A DNA stretch of 10,441 nt from an uncultured beta proteobacterium (GTDB lineage: Bacteria; Pseudomonadota; Gammaproteobacteria; Burkholderiales; Burkholderiaceae_C). Shown piece by piece: positions 1-6,761 of this stretch. How positions within the stretch are numbered: position 1 is the stretch's first letter; every line of letters starts with the position of its first letter. The notes under the pieces are model-generated. The model was not told the origin of the DNA, did no database searches, and worked only from the letters and a program-made list of their open reading frames with translations. The translations under genes and the position numbers were made by a program. The DNA lies in assembly GCA_903859265.1 (NCBI GenBank), contig CAIOLZ010000357.1, positions 1 to 10,441 on the forward strand. Direction: 5' to 3'.

Positions 1-1017
1 ATTGCCAGTGGCGAAGCCAAGCTGGTGGTGGGAACGCACGCCGTGATTCAGGACAAGGTGCAATTCAAGCAACTGGCGCTGGCCATCATTGACGAGCAGC
101 ACCGCTTTGGCGTGGCCCAACGGCTGGCGCTGCGCGGCAAAACCGGTAGCGCCGACATCGAGCCGCATTTGCTGATGATGACCGCCACGCCCATTCCGCG
201 CACCCTGGCGATGAGCTACTACGCCGACCTGGACGTCTCCACACTCGATGAGTTGCCTCCTGGTCGCACGCCCATCGTCACCAAGCTGGTCAATGAATCG
301 CGGCGCGATGAAGTCATCGAGCGGGTGCGCGGCCAAATTGCGCAAGGTCGGCAGATCTATTGGGTCTGCCCGCTGATCGAGGAAAGCGAGGCGCTGGACT
401 TGACCAATGCCACGCAGACCCATGCAGATTTGTCGCAGGCGCTGGCGGGAACCACCCGCGCGGATGGCCAACCGGTGCTGATTGGTCTGCTGCATTCGCG
501 CATGCTCCCGGAGGACAAAAAGGCAGTGATGGGTGCGTTTATTGCGGGCCATGTTGCGGTGCTGGTGAGCACGACGGTGATTGAGGTCGGCGTGGACGTG
601 CCCAACGCGTCGCTGATGGTGATTGAGCACGCCGAACGCTTTGGCCTGTCGCAGTTGCACCAGCTGCGCGGGCGCGTGGGGCGGGGTGCGGCGGCATCAG
701 CCTGTGTGCTTTTGTATTCGACGGGCGATGGTCCGCGCCTGGGCGAAGCGGCCCGCGAGCGGCTCAAAGCGATGGCCGAAACCAATGACGGATTCGAGAT
801 CGCACGCAGGGACCTTGAGATTCGTGGCCCCGGCGAATTCCTGGGAGCCCGACAAAGTGGAGATGCCATGCTGCGGTTTGCCGATCTGGCCACCGATCAG
901 GCCTTGCTGGACTGGGCCCGCAAGGAGGCGCCGATGTTGCTGGACCGCTATCCCCACCTCGCGCACAAACACGTGCAGCGCTGGCTGGGCAGCAAGGCTG
1001 AATTCCTCAAGGCGTGA
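1..1017 (+). CDS. recG: ATP-dependent DNA helicase RecG, C-terminal part (5' end outside window)
   Basis: RecG is a double-stranded DNA translocase that remodels stalled replication forks and branch-migrates Holliday junctions in the cytoplasm. The reading frame is open from base 1, so only the last 338 codons are here, about half of a usual protein of roughly 690 residues. The wedge domain and Walker A motif must lie upstream. Visible in fragment numbering: motif II DEQH at 31-34 followed by RFGV, motif III TATPIPR from 61, and motif VI with Q221 and LRGRVGRG at 222-229. Near bases 793-861 is the RGPGEFLG element, matching the translocation (TRG) region of RecG/Mfd. DEQH in place of DEAD, together with this element, separates RecG from other superfamily 2 helicases. 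It ends in TGA 31 bases before oxyR on the same strand. Confidence 0.97.
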   Translation: MASGEAKLVVGTHAVIQDKVQFKQLALAIIDEQHRFGVAQRLALRGKTGSADIEPHLLMMTATPIPRTLAMSYYADLDVSTLDELPPGRTPIVTKLVNESRRDEVIERVRGQIAQGRQIYWVCPLIEESEALDLTNATQTHADLSQALAGTTRADGQPVLIGLLHSRMLPEDKKAVMGAFIAGHVAVLVSTTVIEVGVDVPNASLMVIEHAERFGLSQLHQLRGRVGRGAAASACVLLYSTGDGPRLGEAARERLKAMAETNDGFEIARRDLEIRGPGEFLGARQSGDAMLRFADLATDQALLDWARKEAPMLLDRYPHLAHKHVQRWLGSKAEFLKA

Positions 1018-1036
1018 ATGCCTGCGGACCTGACAC

Positions 1037-1042
1037 GACAAT
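1037..1042 (+). promoter_or_regulatory. Candidate -10 element for oxyR, six bases before the ATG
   Basis: GACAAT matches the TATAAT consensus at four of six positions. It sits six bases before the oxyR start codon, so a transcript from it would begin at or next to the A of the ATG. A weak -35 candidate, GTGAAT at 1014-1019 (three of six), lies 17 bases upstream and overlaps the recG stop. oxyR may instead simply be read through from recG. Confidence 0.3.
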
Positions 1043-1048
1043 ACGCCC

Positions 1049-2005
1049 ATGACCCTGACCGAACTCAAATACATCGTTGCCGTGGCGCGCGAACGCCATT
1101 TCGGCAAAGCCGCAGAAGCCTGTTTTGTGTCCCAGCCGACGCTGTCTGTCGCCGTCAAAAAGCTCGAAGAAGAGCTCGACGTCAAACTGTTTGAGCGCAG
1201 CGCCAACGAAGTGACGGTAACCCCCTTGGGCGAAGAAATTGTGCGCCAGGCGCAAAGTGTGCTGGAGCAGGCGGCCAATATCAAAGACATCGCCAAGCGT
1301 GGCAAAGACCCGTTGGCCGGGCCGCTCAAACTGGGCGTGATTTACACCATCGCGCCCTACCTGCTGCCGGAACTGGTCCGGCAGGTCATCACCCACTCGC
1401 CGCAAATGCCCTTGATCCTGCAGGAAAACTTCACCGTCAAGCTGCTGGAAATGCTGCGTACCGGGGAAATCGATTGCGCCATTCTGGCCGAGCCATTTCC
1501 GGACACGGGGCTGGCCATTGCGCCGCTTTATGACGAACCTTTCTTTGCGGCGGTGCCGGTCACCCATCCCCTTGCCAAGCTCAAAAGCGTGACCACCGAT
1601 GCGCTCAAACGGGAGACCATGCTGCTACTGGGCAACGGCCATTGCTTTCGCGACCACGTGCTCGAAGTTTGTCCGGAATTCGCACGATTTTCGAGTGACG
1701 CCGAGGGCATCCGCAAGAGTTTTGAGGGGTCCTCGCTGGAGACCATCAAACACATGGTGGCTGCCGGCATGGGCATTACGCTGGTGCCCCGTTTGAGCGT
1801 GCCGCGCTCGGCATTTGGAACGCAAAAGGCCGATGACGACAACTTCGTGCGCTACCTGCCGGTACAGGACGGCGCCAAAACATCGCCACCTACGCGCCGC
1901 GTGGTGCTGGCGTGGCGGCGCAGTTTCACCCGCTATGAGGCCATTGCCGCGTTGCGTAACGCGATTTATGGTTGTGCGCTCGAAGGGGTTGAGCGACTTT
2001 CATGA
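1049..2005 (+). CDS. oxyR: LysR-family peroxide-sensing regulator OxyR
   Basis: OxyR senses hydrogen peroxide by forming an intramolecular disulfide and then activates antioxidant genes. The 318-residue protein has an N-terminal winged helix-turn-helix (about 1-60, with FVSQPTLSVAVKKLEEEL as the recognition region) and a LysR substrate-binding domain (about 90-305). Both redox cysteines are present at exactly the E. coli positions, Cys199 (in GHCFRD) and Cys208, eight residues apart. Downstream SSLETIKHMVAAGMGITL also matches OxyR closely, so I separate it confidently from CysB- or CbbR-like LysR proteins. The start gives the family-typical MTLTELKYIVAVARERHFG. No good Shine-Dalgarno is seen, but a -10-like hexamer lies six bases before the ATG. 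Its stop overlaps the ubiA start by 4 bases. A regulatory link with the nearby peroxiredoxin gene is likely but inferred. Confidence 0.96.
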   Translation: MTLTELKYIVAVARERHFGKAAEACFVSQPTLSVAVKKLEEELDVKLFERSANEVTVTPLGEEIVRQAQSVLEQAANIKDIAKRGKDPLAGPLKLGVIYTIAPYLLPELVRQVITHSPQMPLILQENFTVKLLEMLRTGEIDCAILAEPFPDTGLAIAPLYDEPFFAAVPVTHPLAKLKSVTTDALKRETMLLLGNGHCFRDHVLEVCPEFARFSSDAEGIRKSFEGSSLETIKHMVAAGMGITLVPRLSVPRSAFGTQKADDDNFVRYLPVQDGAKTSPPTRRVVLAWRRSFTRYEAIAALRNAIYGCALEGVERLS

Positions 2006-2853
2006 AAGCCCGCATCGCGCTGTATCTGGACCTGATTCGCTGGAACCGTCCTGCCGGTTGGCTTTTGTTGTTGTGGCCCACGCTTGCGGCGCTTTGGCTG
2101 GCGGCTGGCGGCTTTCCGGGCTGGCATTTGGTGACTGTTTTCACGCTAGGCACCATCCTGATGCGCAGCGCGGGTTGCTGCGTCAACGACGTGGCCGACC
2201 GCGAGTTCGACAAACACGTCAAGCGCACCGCCCAGCGCCCGGTCACGCGGGGCGCCTTGTCGGTACGTCAGGCGCTGGTCTTTGGTGCGGTGCTGGCGGT
2301 CCTGGCTTTTGGATTGGTGCTCACCACCAATGCGACCGCGGTGGCGTGGTCATTCGCGGCTCTGGTGATTGCGCTGGCCTACCCTTACGCTAAACGCTAT
2401 GTGTCCATGCCACAGGCTGTGCTGGGTGTGGCATTTAGCTTCGGCATTCCAATGGCCTACGCGGCAGTGCAGGAATCCGTGCCGCTGCAAGCCTGGGTTT
2501 TGCTGCTGGCGAATTTGTTTTGGGTGCTGGCCTATGACACCGAATACGCCATGGTGGACCGCGATGACGATCTGCGCATCGGCATGAAAACCTCGGCCAT
2601 TACCCTCGGGCGCTTTGACGTTGCGGCGATTCTGGCGTTTTACGCAGCCAACCTGGCGATCTGGTCCTGGGTCGTCTATACCCCGGCGCGCCAGCCAATC
2701 TGGTTAGTCACTATGGCGGTGGCATTGGCCCAGGTTGTCTGGCACGGTTTTTTGATCCGTTCGCGCAGCCGCGACGGTTGCTTCAAGGCGTTTCGCCTGA
2801 ACCATTGGATCGGATTGAGCCTGTTCGCCGGAATCGCAGCAATGGTTCGCTAG
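2002..2853 (+). CDS. ubiA: 4-hydroxybenzoate polyprenyltransferase UbiA
   Basis: UbiA attaches the polyprenyl tail to 4-hydroxybenzoate, the first membrane-bound step of ubiquinone synthesis, in the inner membrane. The 283-residue protein (E. coli UbiA is about 290) is mostly hydrophobic helices. It carries both aspartate-rich prenyl-diphosphate/Mg2+ motifs: N62-D63-x2-D66-x3-D70 and the second motif with D179, Y182, D186, D189 and D190. The N-terminal WNRPAGWLLLLWPT is typical of UbiA rather than of protoheme or menaquinone prenyltransferases. The start ATG lies inside the oxyR stop (ATGA), so translation is probably coupled to oxyR. It ends 14 bases from the end of the convergent peroxiredoxin gene, and no terminator hairpin is evident in that gap. 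Confidence 0.96.
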   Translation: MKARIALYLDLIRWNRPAGWLLLLWPTLAALWLAAGGFPGWHLVTVFTLGTILMRSAGCCVNDVADREFDKHVKRTAQRPVTRGALSVRQALVFGAVLAVLAFGLVLTTNATAVAWSFAALVIALAYPYAKRYVSMPQAVLGVAFSFGIPMAYAAVQESVPLQAWVLLLANLFWVLAYDTEYAMVDRDDDLRIGMKTSAITLGRFDVAAILAFYAANLAIWSWVVYTPARQPIWLVTMAVALAQVVWHGFLIRSRSRDGCFKAFRLNHWIGLSLFAGIAAMVR

Positions 2854-2867
2854 GGCGCGCTGTCCGA

Positions 2868-3521
2868 TTACTTGGGCGCTTTGGCGAGCCGCAAATACGG
2901 CAACTTGATATCGAGTGCGCCGTATTTTTCGCGGGCTTGCTCATCATTCAGTGAAAGCGCCACCACCACGTCCTGCCCGACCGTCCAGTTGGCCGGTGTA
3001 GCCAGCGGCACGTTGAAAGTCAGTTGCAAGGCATCGAGCGCGCGCAAGACTTCGGCAAAGTTGCGGCCCACTGACATCGGGTAGGTCATGGAGAGCTTGA
3101 GTTTTTTGTCCGGACCGATGATGAACACCGAGCGCACCGTCGCGGTGTCTGCAGGCGTGCGGCCATCCGGCAGGTAGGCCTCGGCAGGCAGCATGTCGAA
3201 TGCCTTGGACACTGCCAGGCCCTCATCGGCAATGATCGGAAAGCCCGCCTTGGCGCCGCCTACGGCCTCAATGTCGCCTTTCCATTTGGTGTGCGCTGCG
3301 ACGCCATCGACCGACACGCCGATGACCTTGGTGCCGCGCTTGGCCCACTCGTCAGCGAGTTGTGCGACGGCACCAAATTCGGTGGTGCACACCGGCGTGA
3401 AGTCCTTGGGGTGAGAGAACAGAATCGCCCAATGCGAGCCGATCCAGTCATGGAAAGTAATGGTTCCCTGATCGGTTTCAGCGGTGAAATTGGGGACGAG
3501 GTCGTTGATGCGTAATGCCAT
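2868..3521 (-). CDS. 1-Cys peroxiredoxin (Prx6-type alkyl/hydrogen peroxide reductase)
   Basis: Peroxiredoxins reduce hydrogen peroxide and organic hydroperoxides through a cysteine sulfenic acid. The 217-residue protein has the Prx6/1-Cys layout: N-terminal thioredoxin-like fold, peroxidatic site HPKDFTPVCTTEFG with Cys45, then TYPMSVGRNFAEVLR and a long C-terminal dimerisation domain. Cys45 is the only cysteine, so there is no internal resolving cysteine and an external thiol must re-reduce it. The frame stays open far upstream into antisense argS sequence. I chose the start at 3521 because it gives the family-typical MALRINDLVPNF and has a clear GGAG eight bases upstream. The gene is convergent with ubiA and divergent from argS, with an 84-base shared upstream region. 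OxyR control is plausible from proximity, but I recognise no OxyR site in that region. Confidence 0.95.
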   Translation of the reverse strand: MALRINDLVPNFTAETDQGTITFHDWIGSHWAILFSHPKDFTPVCTTEFGAVAQLADEWAKRGTKVIGVSVDGVAAHTKWKGDIEAVGGAKAGFPIIADEGLAVSKAFDMLPAEAYLPDGRTPADTATVRSVFIIGPDKKLKLSMTYPMSVGRNFAEVLRALDALQLTFNVPLATPANWTVGQDVVVALSLNDEQAREKYGALDIKLPYLRLAKAPK

Positions 3522-3529
3522 AGAAGTTA

Positions 3530-3533
3530 CTCC
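3530..3533 (-). promoter_or_regulatory. Ribosome binding site deciding the peroxiredoxin start
   Basis: On the minus strand GGAG lies eight bases before the ATG at 3521. It supports this start over the much longer open frame, which runs upstream to about 4118 through sequence antisense to argS. Confidence 0.75.
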
Positions 3534-3593
3534 GGTTTGAATTACTGAGCGGGGCCAACATTCTTCCACGAAAGCCGTTTGCGCATCGCCCCG

Positions 3594-3599
3594 TAAAAT
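3594..3599 (+). promoter_or_regulatory. -10 promoter element of argS, probably giving a leaderless mRNA
   Basis: TAAAAT matches five of six bases of the TATAAT consensus and ends six bases before the argS ATG at 3606. Transcription would be expected to begin about seven bases downstream, at the A of the start codon. No Shine-Dalgarno precedes this ATG, which fits a leaderless message. No good -35 hexamer is present at 15-19 bases spacing, so strength is uncertain. The same 84-base gap (3522-3605) must also carry the minus-strand peroxiredoxin promoter, for which I see only weak candidates. Confidence 0.5.
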
Positions 3600-3605
3600 C
3601 CCGCG

Positions 3606-5330
3606 ATGCTTTCTGTAAAAACTGAACTCTTGGCGGCACTGGCCGCCAGCCTGGAAACACTGTCGGCGGGCGCTGGGGCCAAAGCAGTTTTTGAATCGCC
3701 CAAAATGGCTGCCCACGGTGATCTGGCCACCACAGCGGCCATGCAATTGGCCAAGCCGCTCAAAATCAATCCTCGCCAACTGGCTGAAAACCTGCGCGAA
3801 CTGATGGTGGCCCAGGCCGCTTTTGTGCGCTGGGTGGACGCGGTGGAAATTGCCGGACCTGGGTTTATCAATATTCGACTCAAACCCGCCGCCAAGCAAG
3901 AGGTCGTGCGGGAAGTGTTGCAGCGGGCAGACCTCTTTGGCAGCAAGGGCGACAACGGAAAACGCGTTCTGGTCGAGTTTGTTTCGGCCAACCCCACAGG
4001 ACCTTTGCACGTTGGCCACGGCCGCCAAGCGGCGCTTGGCGACGCGATTTGCAACCTGTACCAGACCCAAGGCTGGCAGGTGTACCGTGAGTTTTATTAC
4101 AACGATGCTGGCGTGCAAATCGCCACCCTGGCGTCAAGCACCCGCTTGCGTGCGCAAGGCTTCAAACCGGGCGACGATTGCTGGCCGACTGACCCTGACA
4201 ACCCTGCCAGCAAAGCGTTTTACAACGGCGAATACATCGCCGACATTGCGGCGGACTTTCTCGCTGGCAAAACGGTGCGTTCCGACGACCGAAGCTTCAC
4301 TGCCAGCGGCGATATTGACGACCGCGAAGGCATCCGGCAATTCGCAGTGGCCTATCTGCGCCATGAGCAAGACCTCGATTTGCAGGCTTTCGCCGTCAAG
4401 TTCGACAACTACTATCTCGAAAGCAGTCTTTATTCCAGCGGCAAAGTGGACGACGCGGTCAAGCGTATGCAGGCGGCTGGCAAGACCTATGAAAAAGATG
4501 GCGCGCTGTGGCTCAAATCCACCGACTATGGCGACGACAAAGACCGTGTCATGCGCAAGTCCGCCGCAACCACCGATGCGGCCAGCGGAGAATCCCCCTA
4601 CACCTACTTTGTGCCGGACGTGGCCTACCACATCGCCAAATGGGAACGCGGTTTCGGCAAAGTCATCAACATTCAGGGCACCGATCACCATGGCACGATT
4701 GCGCGGGTCCGGGCCGGGTTGCAGGCCTGCAACGTCGGCATCCCGCAAGGGTATCCCGACTACGTTTTGCACACCATGGTGCGGGTTGTCCGGGGCGGAG
4801 AAGAAGTCAAGATCTCCAAGCGAGCCGGCAGCTATGTGACCTTGCGTGACCTGATTGAGTGGACCAGCAAGGACGCGGTGCGCTTTTTCCTGCTGTCGCG
4901 CAAACCGGATACCGAATACACCTTTGACGTGGATCTGGCGGTGGCCAAAAACAACGACAACCCTGTGTATTACGTGCAATACGCCCATGCGCGCATTTGT
5001 TCCGTCCTGGCAGCTTGGGGCGGTGATAGGGCGCGGCTGGCGCAGGTGGATTTAAGCCCCCTGGACAGTCCACAAGCGCAGGCGCTCATGTTGCTTTTGG
5101 CCAAGTATCCCGAGATGCTGAGCGCCGCTGCTGCGGATTTTGCGCCCCACGACGTCACGTTTTATCTGCGTGAGCTGGCCGCGAGTTACCACAGCTATTA
5201 CGATGCCGAACGCATTCTGGTGGACGACGAAACCGTCAAACTGGCGCGCCTGGCGCTAGTGGCAGCAACTGCGCAGGTATTGCACAATGGCCTGGCTGTG
5301 CTGGGCGTGAGCGCCCCGCAAAAAATGTAA
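3606..5330 (+). CDS. argS: Arginyl-tRNA synthetase
   Basis: ArgRS is a cytoplasmic class I synthetase that charges tRNA-Arg with arginine using ATP. The 574-residue protein has the N-terminal Arg-specific tRNA D-loop recognition domain (about 1-90), then the catalytic Rossmann domain with the HIGH signature as HVGH at 135-138, preceded by SANPTGPL. The KMSK-like loop is KISKRAG from residue 402. The C-terminal part (about 455-574) is the helical DALR anticodon-binding domain. Length is normal. The start gives the family-like MLSVKTELLAAL. It is followed after 18 bases by the SPOR gene and then dsbA, probably in one operon. argS next to an FtsN-like SPOR gene also occurs in Pseudomonas. Confidence 0.98.
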   Translation: MLSVKTELLAALAASLETLSAGAGAKAVFESPKMAAHGDLATTAAMQLAKPLKINPRQLAENLRELMVAQAAFVRWVDAVEIAGPGFINIRLKPAAKQEVVREVLQRADLFGSKGDNGKRVLVEFVSANPTGPLHVGHGRQAALGDAICNLYQTQGWQVYREFYYNDAGVQIATLASSTRLRAQGFKPGDDCWPTDPDNPASKAFYNGEYIADIAADFLAGKTVRSDDRSFTASGDIDDREGIRQFAVAYLRHEQDLDLQAFAVKFDNYYLESSLYSSGKVDDAVKRMQAAGKTYEKDGALWLKSTDYGDDKDRVMRKSAATTDAASGESPYTYFVPDVAYHIAKWERGFGKVINIQGTDHHGTIARVRAGLQACNVGIPQGYPDYVLHTMVRVVRGGEEVKISKRAGSYVTLRDLIEWTSKDAVRFFLLSRKPDTEYTFDVDLAVAKNNDNPVYYVQYAHARICSVLAAWGGDRARLAQVDLSPLDSPQAQALMLLLAKYPEMLSAAAADFAPHDVTFYLRELAASYHSYYDAERILVDDETVKLARLALVAATAQVLHNGLAVLGVSAPQKM

Positions 5331-5348
5331 TCAACACGGACACAAGGC

Positions 5349-6017
5349 ATGAAGCATCAGCGCGGAGGAACCTTCATCGGGTTCATTATTGGGGTGATCG
5401 TCGGTCTGGCCAGCGCATTGGCTGTGGCGGTATATGTCACCAAAGTACCGGTGCCGTTCCTGAACAGGGGACAGACCCGCAATGCCGAACAGGACGCAGC
5501 CGAGGCTAAAAAGAACAAGGATTGGGATCCCAATGCACCGCTGTACGGAAAAAATCCGGTGAAGGCAGCGGACCCTGCGCCCGACGCCTCCGCGCCGGCG
5601 CCGGCAGTCGCACCAACACCGCCTGCGGCACCGGCAGCGCCCGCCGCCGTTGCCAAACCACCTGCTCCCGCTCCCGCTCCCGCGGCCAAGGCCGACGACA
5701 AGAAAGCGGAAGCCAAGCCGGCTGTGTCCGCCGACCCTCTGGGTGACCTTGCCAAGGCCAAAGCTGGTACCGGCGAGGATGCTTTCCAGTATTTTGTGCA
5801 GCTCGGCGCCTACCGCACGATGGACGACGCGCAGGCACAGCGCGCCAAACTCTCTCTGGCTGGCATTGAAAGCAAAGTTTCCGAACGGGAGCAATCCGGT
5901 CGCACTGTGTACCGGGTTCGGGTTGGCCCCTTTGATACCAAGGAGGACGGCGAGCGCAACAAGGAAAAGCTCGACAAGTCCGGTTTGGAAACTGCTTTGG
6001 TGCGCGTGCAGCGCTAA
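5349..6017 (+). CDS. Membrane-anchored SPOR-domain protein, FtsN-like
   Basis: SPOR domains bind glycan strands stripped of stem peptides at the division septum, and FtsN-type proteins activate septal peptidoglycan synthesis. The 222-residue protein has a short cytoplasmic tail, one membrane segment (about 9-30), a juxtamembrane stretch with VPVPFLNRG, a possible conserved patch DWDPNAPLYGK (58-68), and an Ala/Pro-rich linker (about 72-128). A charged stretch and a C-terminal SPOR domain (146-222, FVQLGAYRTMDDA through YRVRVGPF) follow. This is a bitopic protein with a periplasmic C-terminus. The argS neighbour supports an FtsN role, but several SPOR paralogs (DamX, DedD, RlpA) share parts of this layout, so I give no symbol. 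The start is the first ATG, 18 bases after argS, with only a weak AAGG close by. Confidence 0.9.
   Translation: MKHQRGGTFIGFIIGVIVGLASALAVAVYVTKVPVPFLNRGQTRNAEQDAAEAKKNKDWDPNAPLYGKNPVKAADPAPDASAPAPAVAPTPPAAPAAPAAVAKPPAPAPAPAAKADDKKAEAKPAVSADPLGDLAKAKAGTGEDAFQYFVQLGAYRTMDDAQAQRAKLSLAGIESKVSEREQSGRTVYRVRVGPFDTKEDGERNKEKLDKSGLETALVRVQR
5664..5683 (+). repeat. Three tandem GCTCCC hexamers in the SPOR-protein linker
   Basis: GCTCCC occurs three times in perfect tandem (5664-5681), followed by GC. It encodes part of the Pro-Ala linker in frame. Six-base units keep the frame if the copy number changes, so only linker length would vary. Confidence 0.8.
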
Positions 6018-6038
6018 TTTTTCGAGAAAGAAGTCGCT

Positions 6039-6683
6039 ATGAAACGTCGTGAATTTAACCATGTGGTGAGCGCTGGCGCAGCCGCAACTGGCTTGTGGAT
6101 GGCTCCTGCGCAGGCCCAAAAGATCGAAGCCGGAGCCGACTACCAGGTCGTTGATCCGCGCGCCCCGGTGGACGCTCCGGCCGGCAAGATCGAGGTCGTG
6201 GAGTTTTTCTGGTACAGCTGCCCGCACTGCAACGCCTTTGAGCCGGCACTGGAAGCCTGGGTCAAGAAGCTGCCCAAAGACATTGCGTTTCGCCGCTCAC
6301 CGGTTGCTTTCCGCGATGATTTTGTTCCGCAGCAGCGGCTTTTCTTCGCGCTGGAAGCCATGGGACTGATCGACAAGTTGCATGCGAAAGTGTTTGCCGC
6401 CATTCATGTGGAGAAGCGCGAACTGGTGAAGGGCGAGTTGATTGGTGACTGGGTTGCCGCGCAGGGCGTGGACCGTGCCAAGTTCATGGAGCAATACAAC
6501 TCTTTCAGCGTCGCGTCCAAGGCTACCAAGGCAGTGCAACTGCAAAACATCTACAAAGTTGAAGGCGTGCCAGCCCTGGGAGTGGCCGGCCGGTTTTATA
6601 CCGATGGCTCCATGACCAAGAGCATGGAGCGCGCCATGCAAGTCGTGGAAATGCTTGCCGGCTATGTGCGCAGTGGCAAATAG
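6039..6683 (+). CDS. dsbA: Periplasmic thiol:disulfide oxidoreductase DsbA
   Basis: DsbA introduces disulfide bonds into secreted proteins in the periplasm and is reoxidised by DsbB. The 214-residue protein has an N-terminal signal sequence with predicted cleavage after about residue 26 (APAQA before QK). A thioredoxin fold follows, with active site C61-P-H-C64 in EFFWYSCPHCNAFEP, a helical insertion (about 95-160) and the cis-proline loop at P178 (EGVPAL). CPHC is the classical DsbA dipeptide. The signal begins MKRREFN, with adjacent arginines R3-R4 and a weakly hydrophobic core, resembling a Tat signal. It starts 21 bases after the SPOR gene, with a purine-rich GAGAAAGAAG (6024-6033) as ribosome binding site. 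It is probably the last gene of the argS operon, and no clear terminator follows. Confidence 0.95.
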   Translation: MKRREFNHVVSAGAAATGLWMAPAQAQKIEAGADYQVVDPRAPVDAPAGKIEVVEFFWYSCPHCNAFEPALEAWVKKLPKDIAFRRSPVAFRDDFVPQQRLFFALEAMGLIDKLHAKVFAAIHVEKRELVKGELIGDWVAAQGVDRAKFMEQYNSFSVASKATKAVQLQNIYKVEGVPALGVAGRFYTDGSMTKSMERAMQVVEMLAGYVRSGK

Positions 6684-6698
6684 CACACGCAAGCGACC

Positions 6699-6727
6699 TT
6701 AACGAAGTCTTTGTAAGCATCTAGAAT
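6699..6727 (+). promoter_or_regulatory. Sigma-70 promoter of the DHH phosphoesterase gene
   Basis: A -35 TTAACG at 6699-6704 (four of six consensus bases) and a -10 TAGAAT at 6722-6727 (five of six) are separated by exactly 17 bases. The expected start of transcription is near 6734. The 5' leader would be about 28 bases and contains the AAGAGGGG ribosome binding site at 6746-6753. Confidence 0.65.
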
Positions 6728-6761
6728 CGCGGCACTTAATTTATCAAGAGGGGCGAGCGCC

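Noticed and set aside
3522..4118. Upstream extension of the minus-strand peroxiredoxin frame to about 416 residues
   Set aside because: The extra part is antisense to argS, lacks family similarity, and lies upstream of a good ribosome binding site and family-typical start at 3521.
4134..4988. Minus-strand open frame of 284 codons inside argS
   Set aside because: It is a shadow of the argS catalytic domain reading frame. The composition is unnatural and there is no recognisable domain or ribosome binding site.
6015..6022. T-run after the SPOR gene stop as a terminator
   Set aside because: No stable GC-rich stem directly precedes it, and dsbA follows after only 21 bases with a ribosome binding site, which fits an operon.
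5331..6227. Minus-strand open frame of 298 codons across the SPOR gene
   Set aside because: Its translation contains Gly/Arg/Cys runs, which are the antisense of the Ala/Pro linker. The plus strand has clear SPOR and DsbA proteins.
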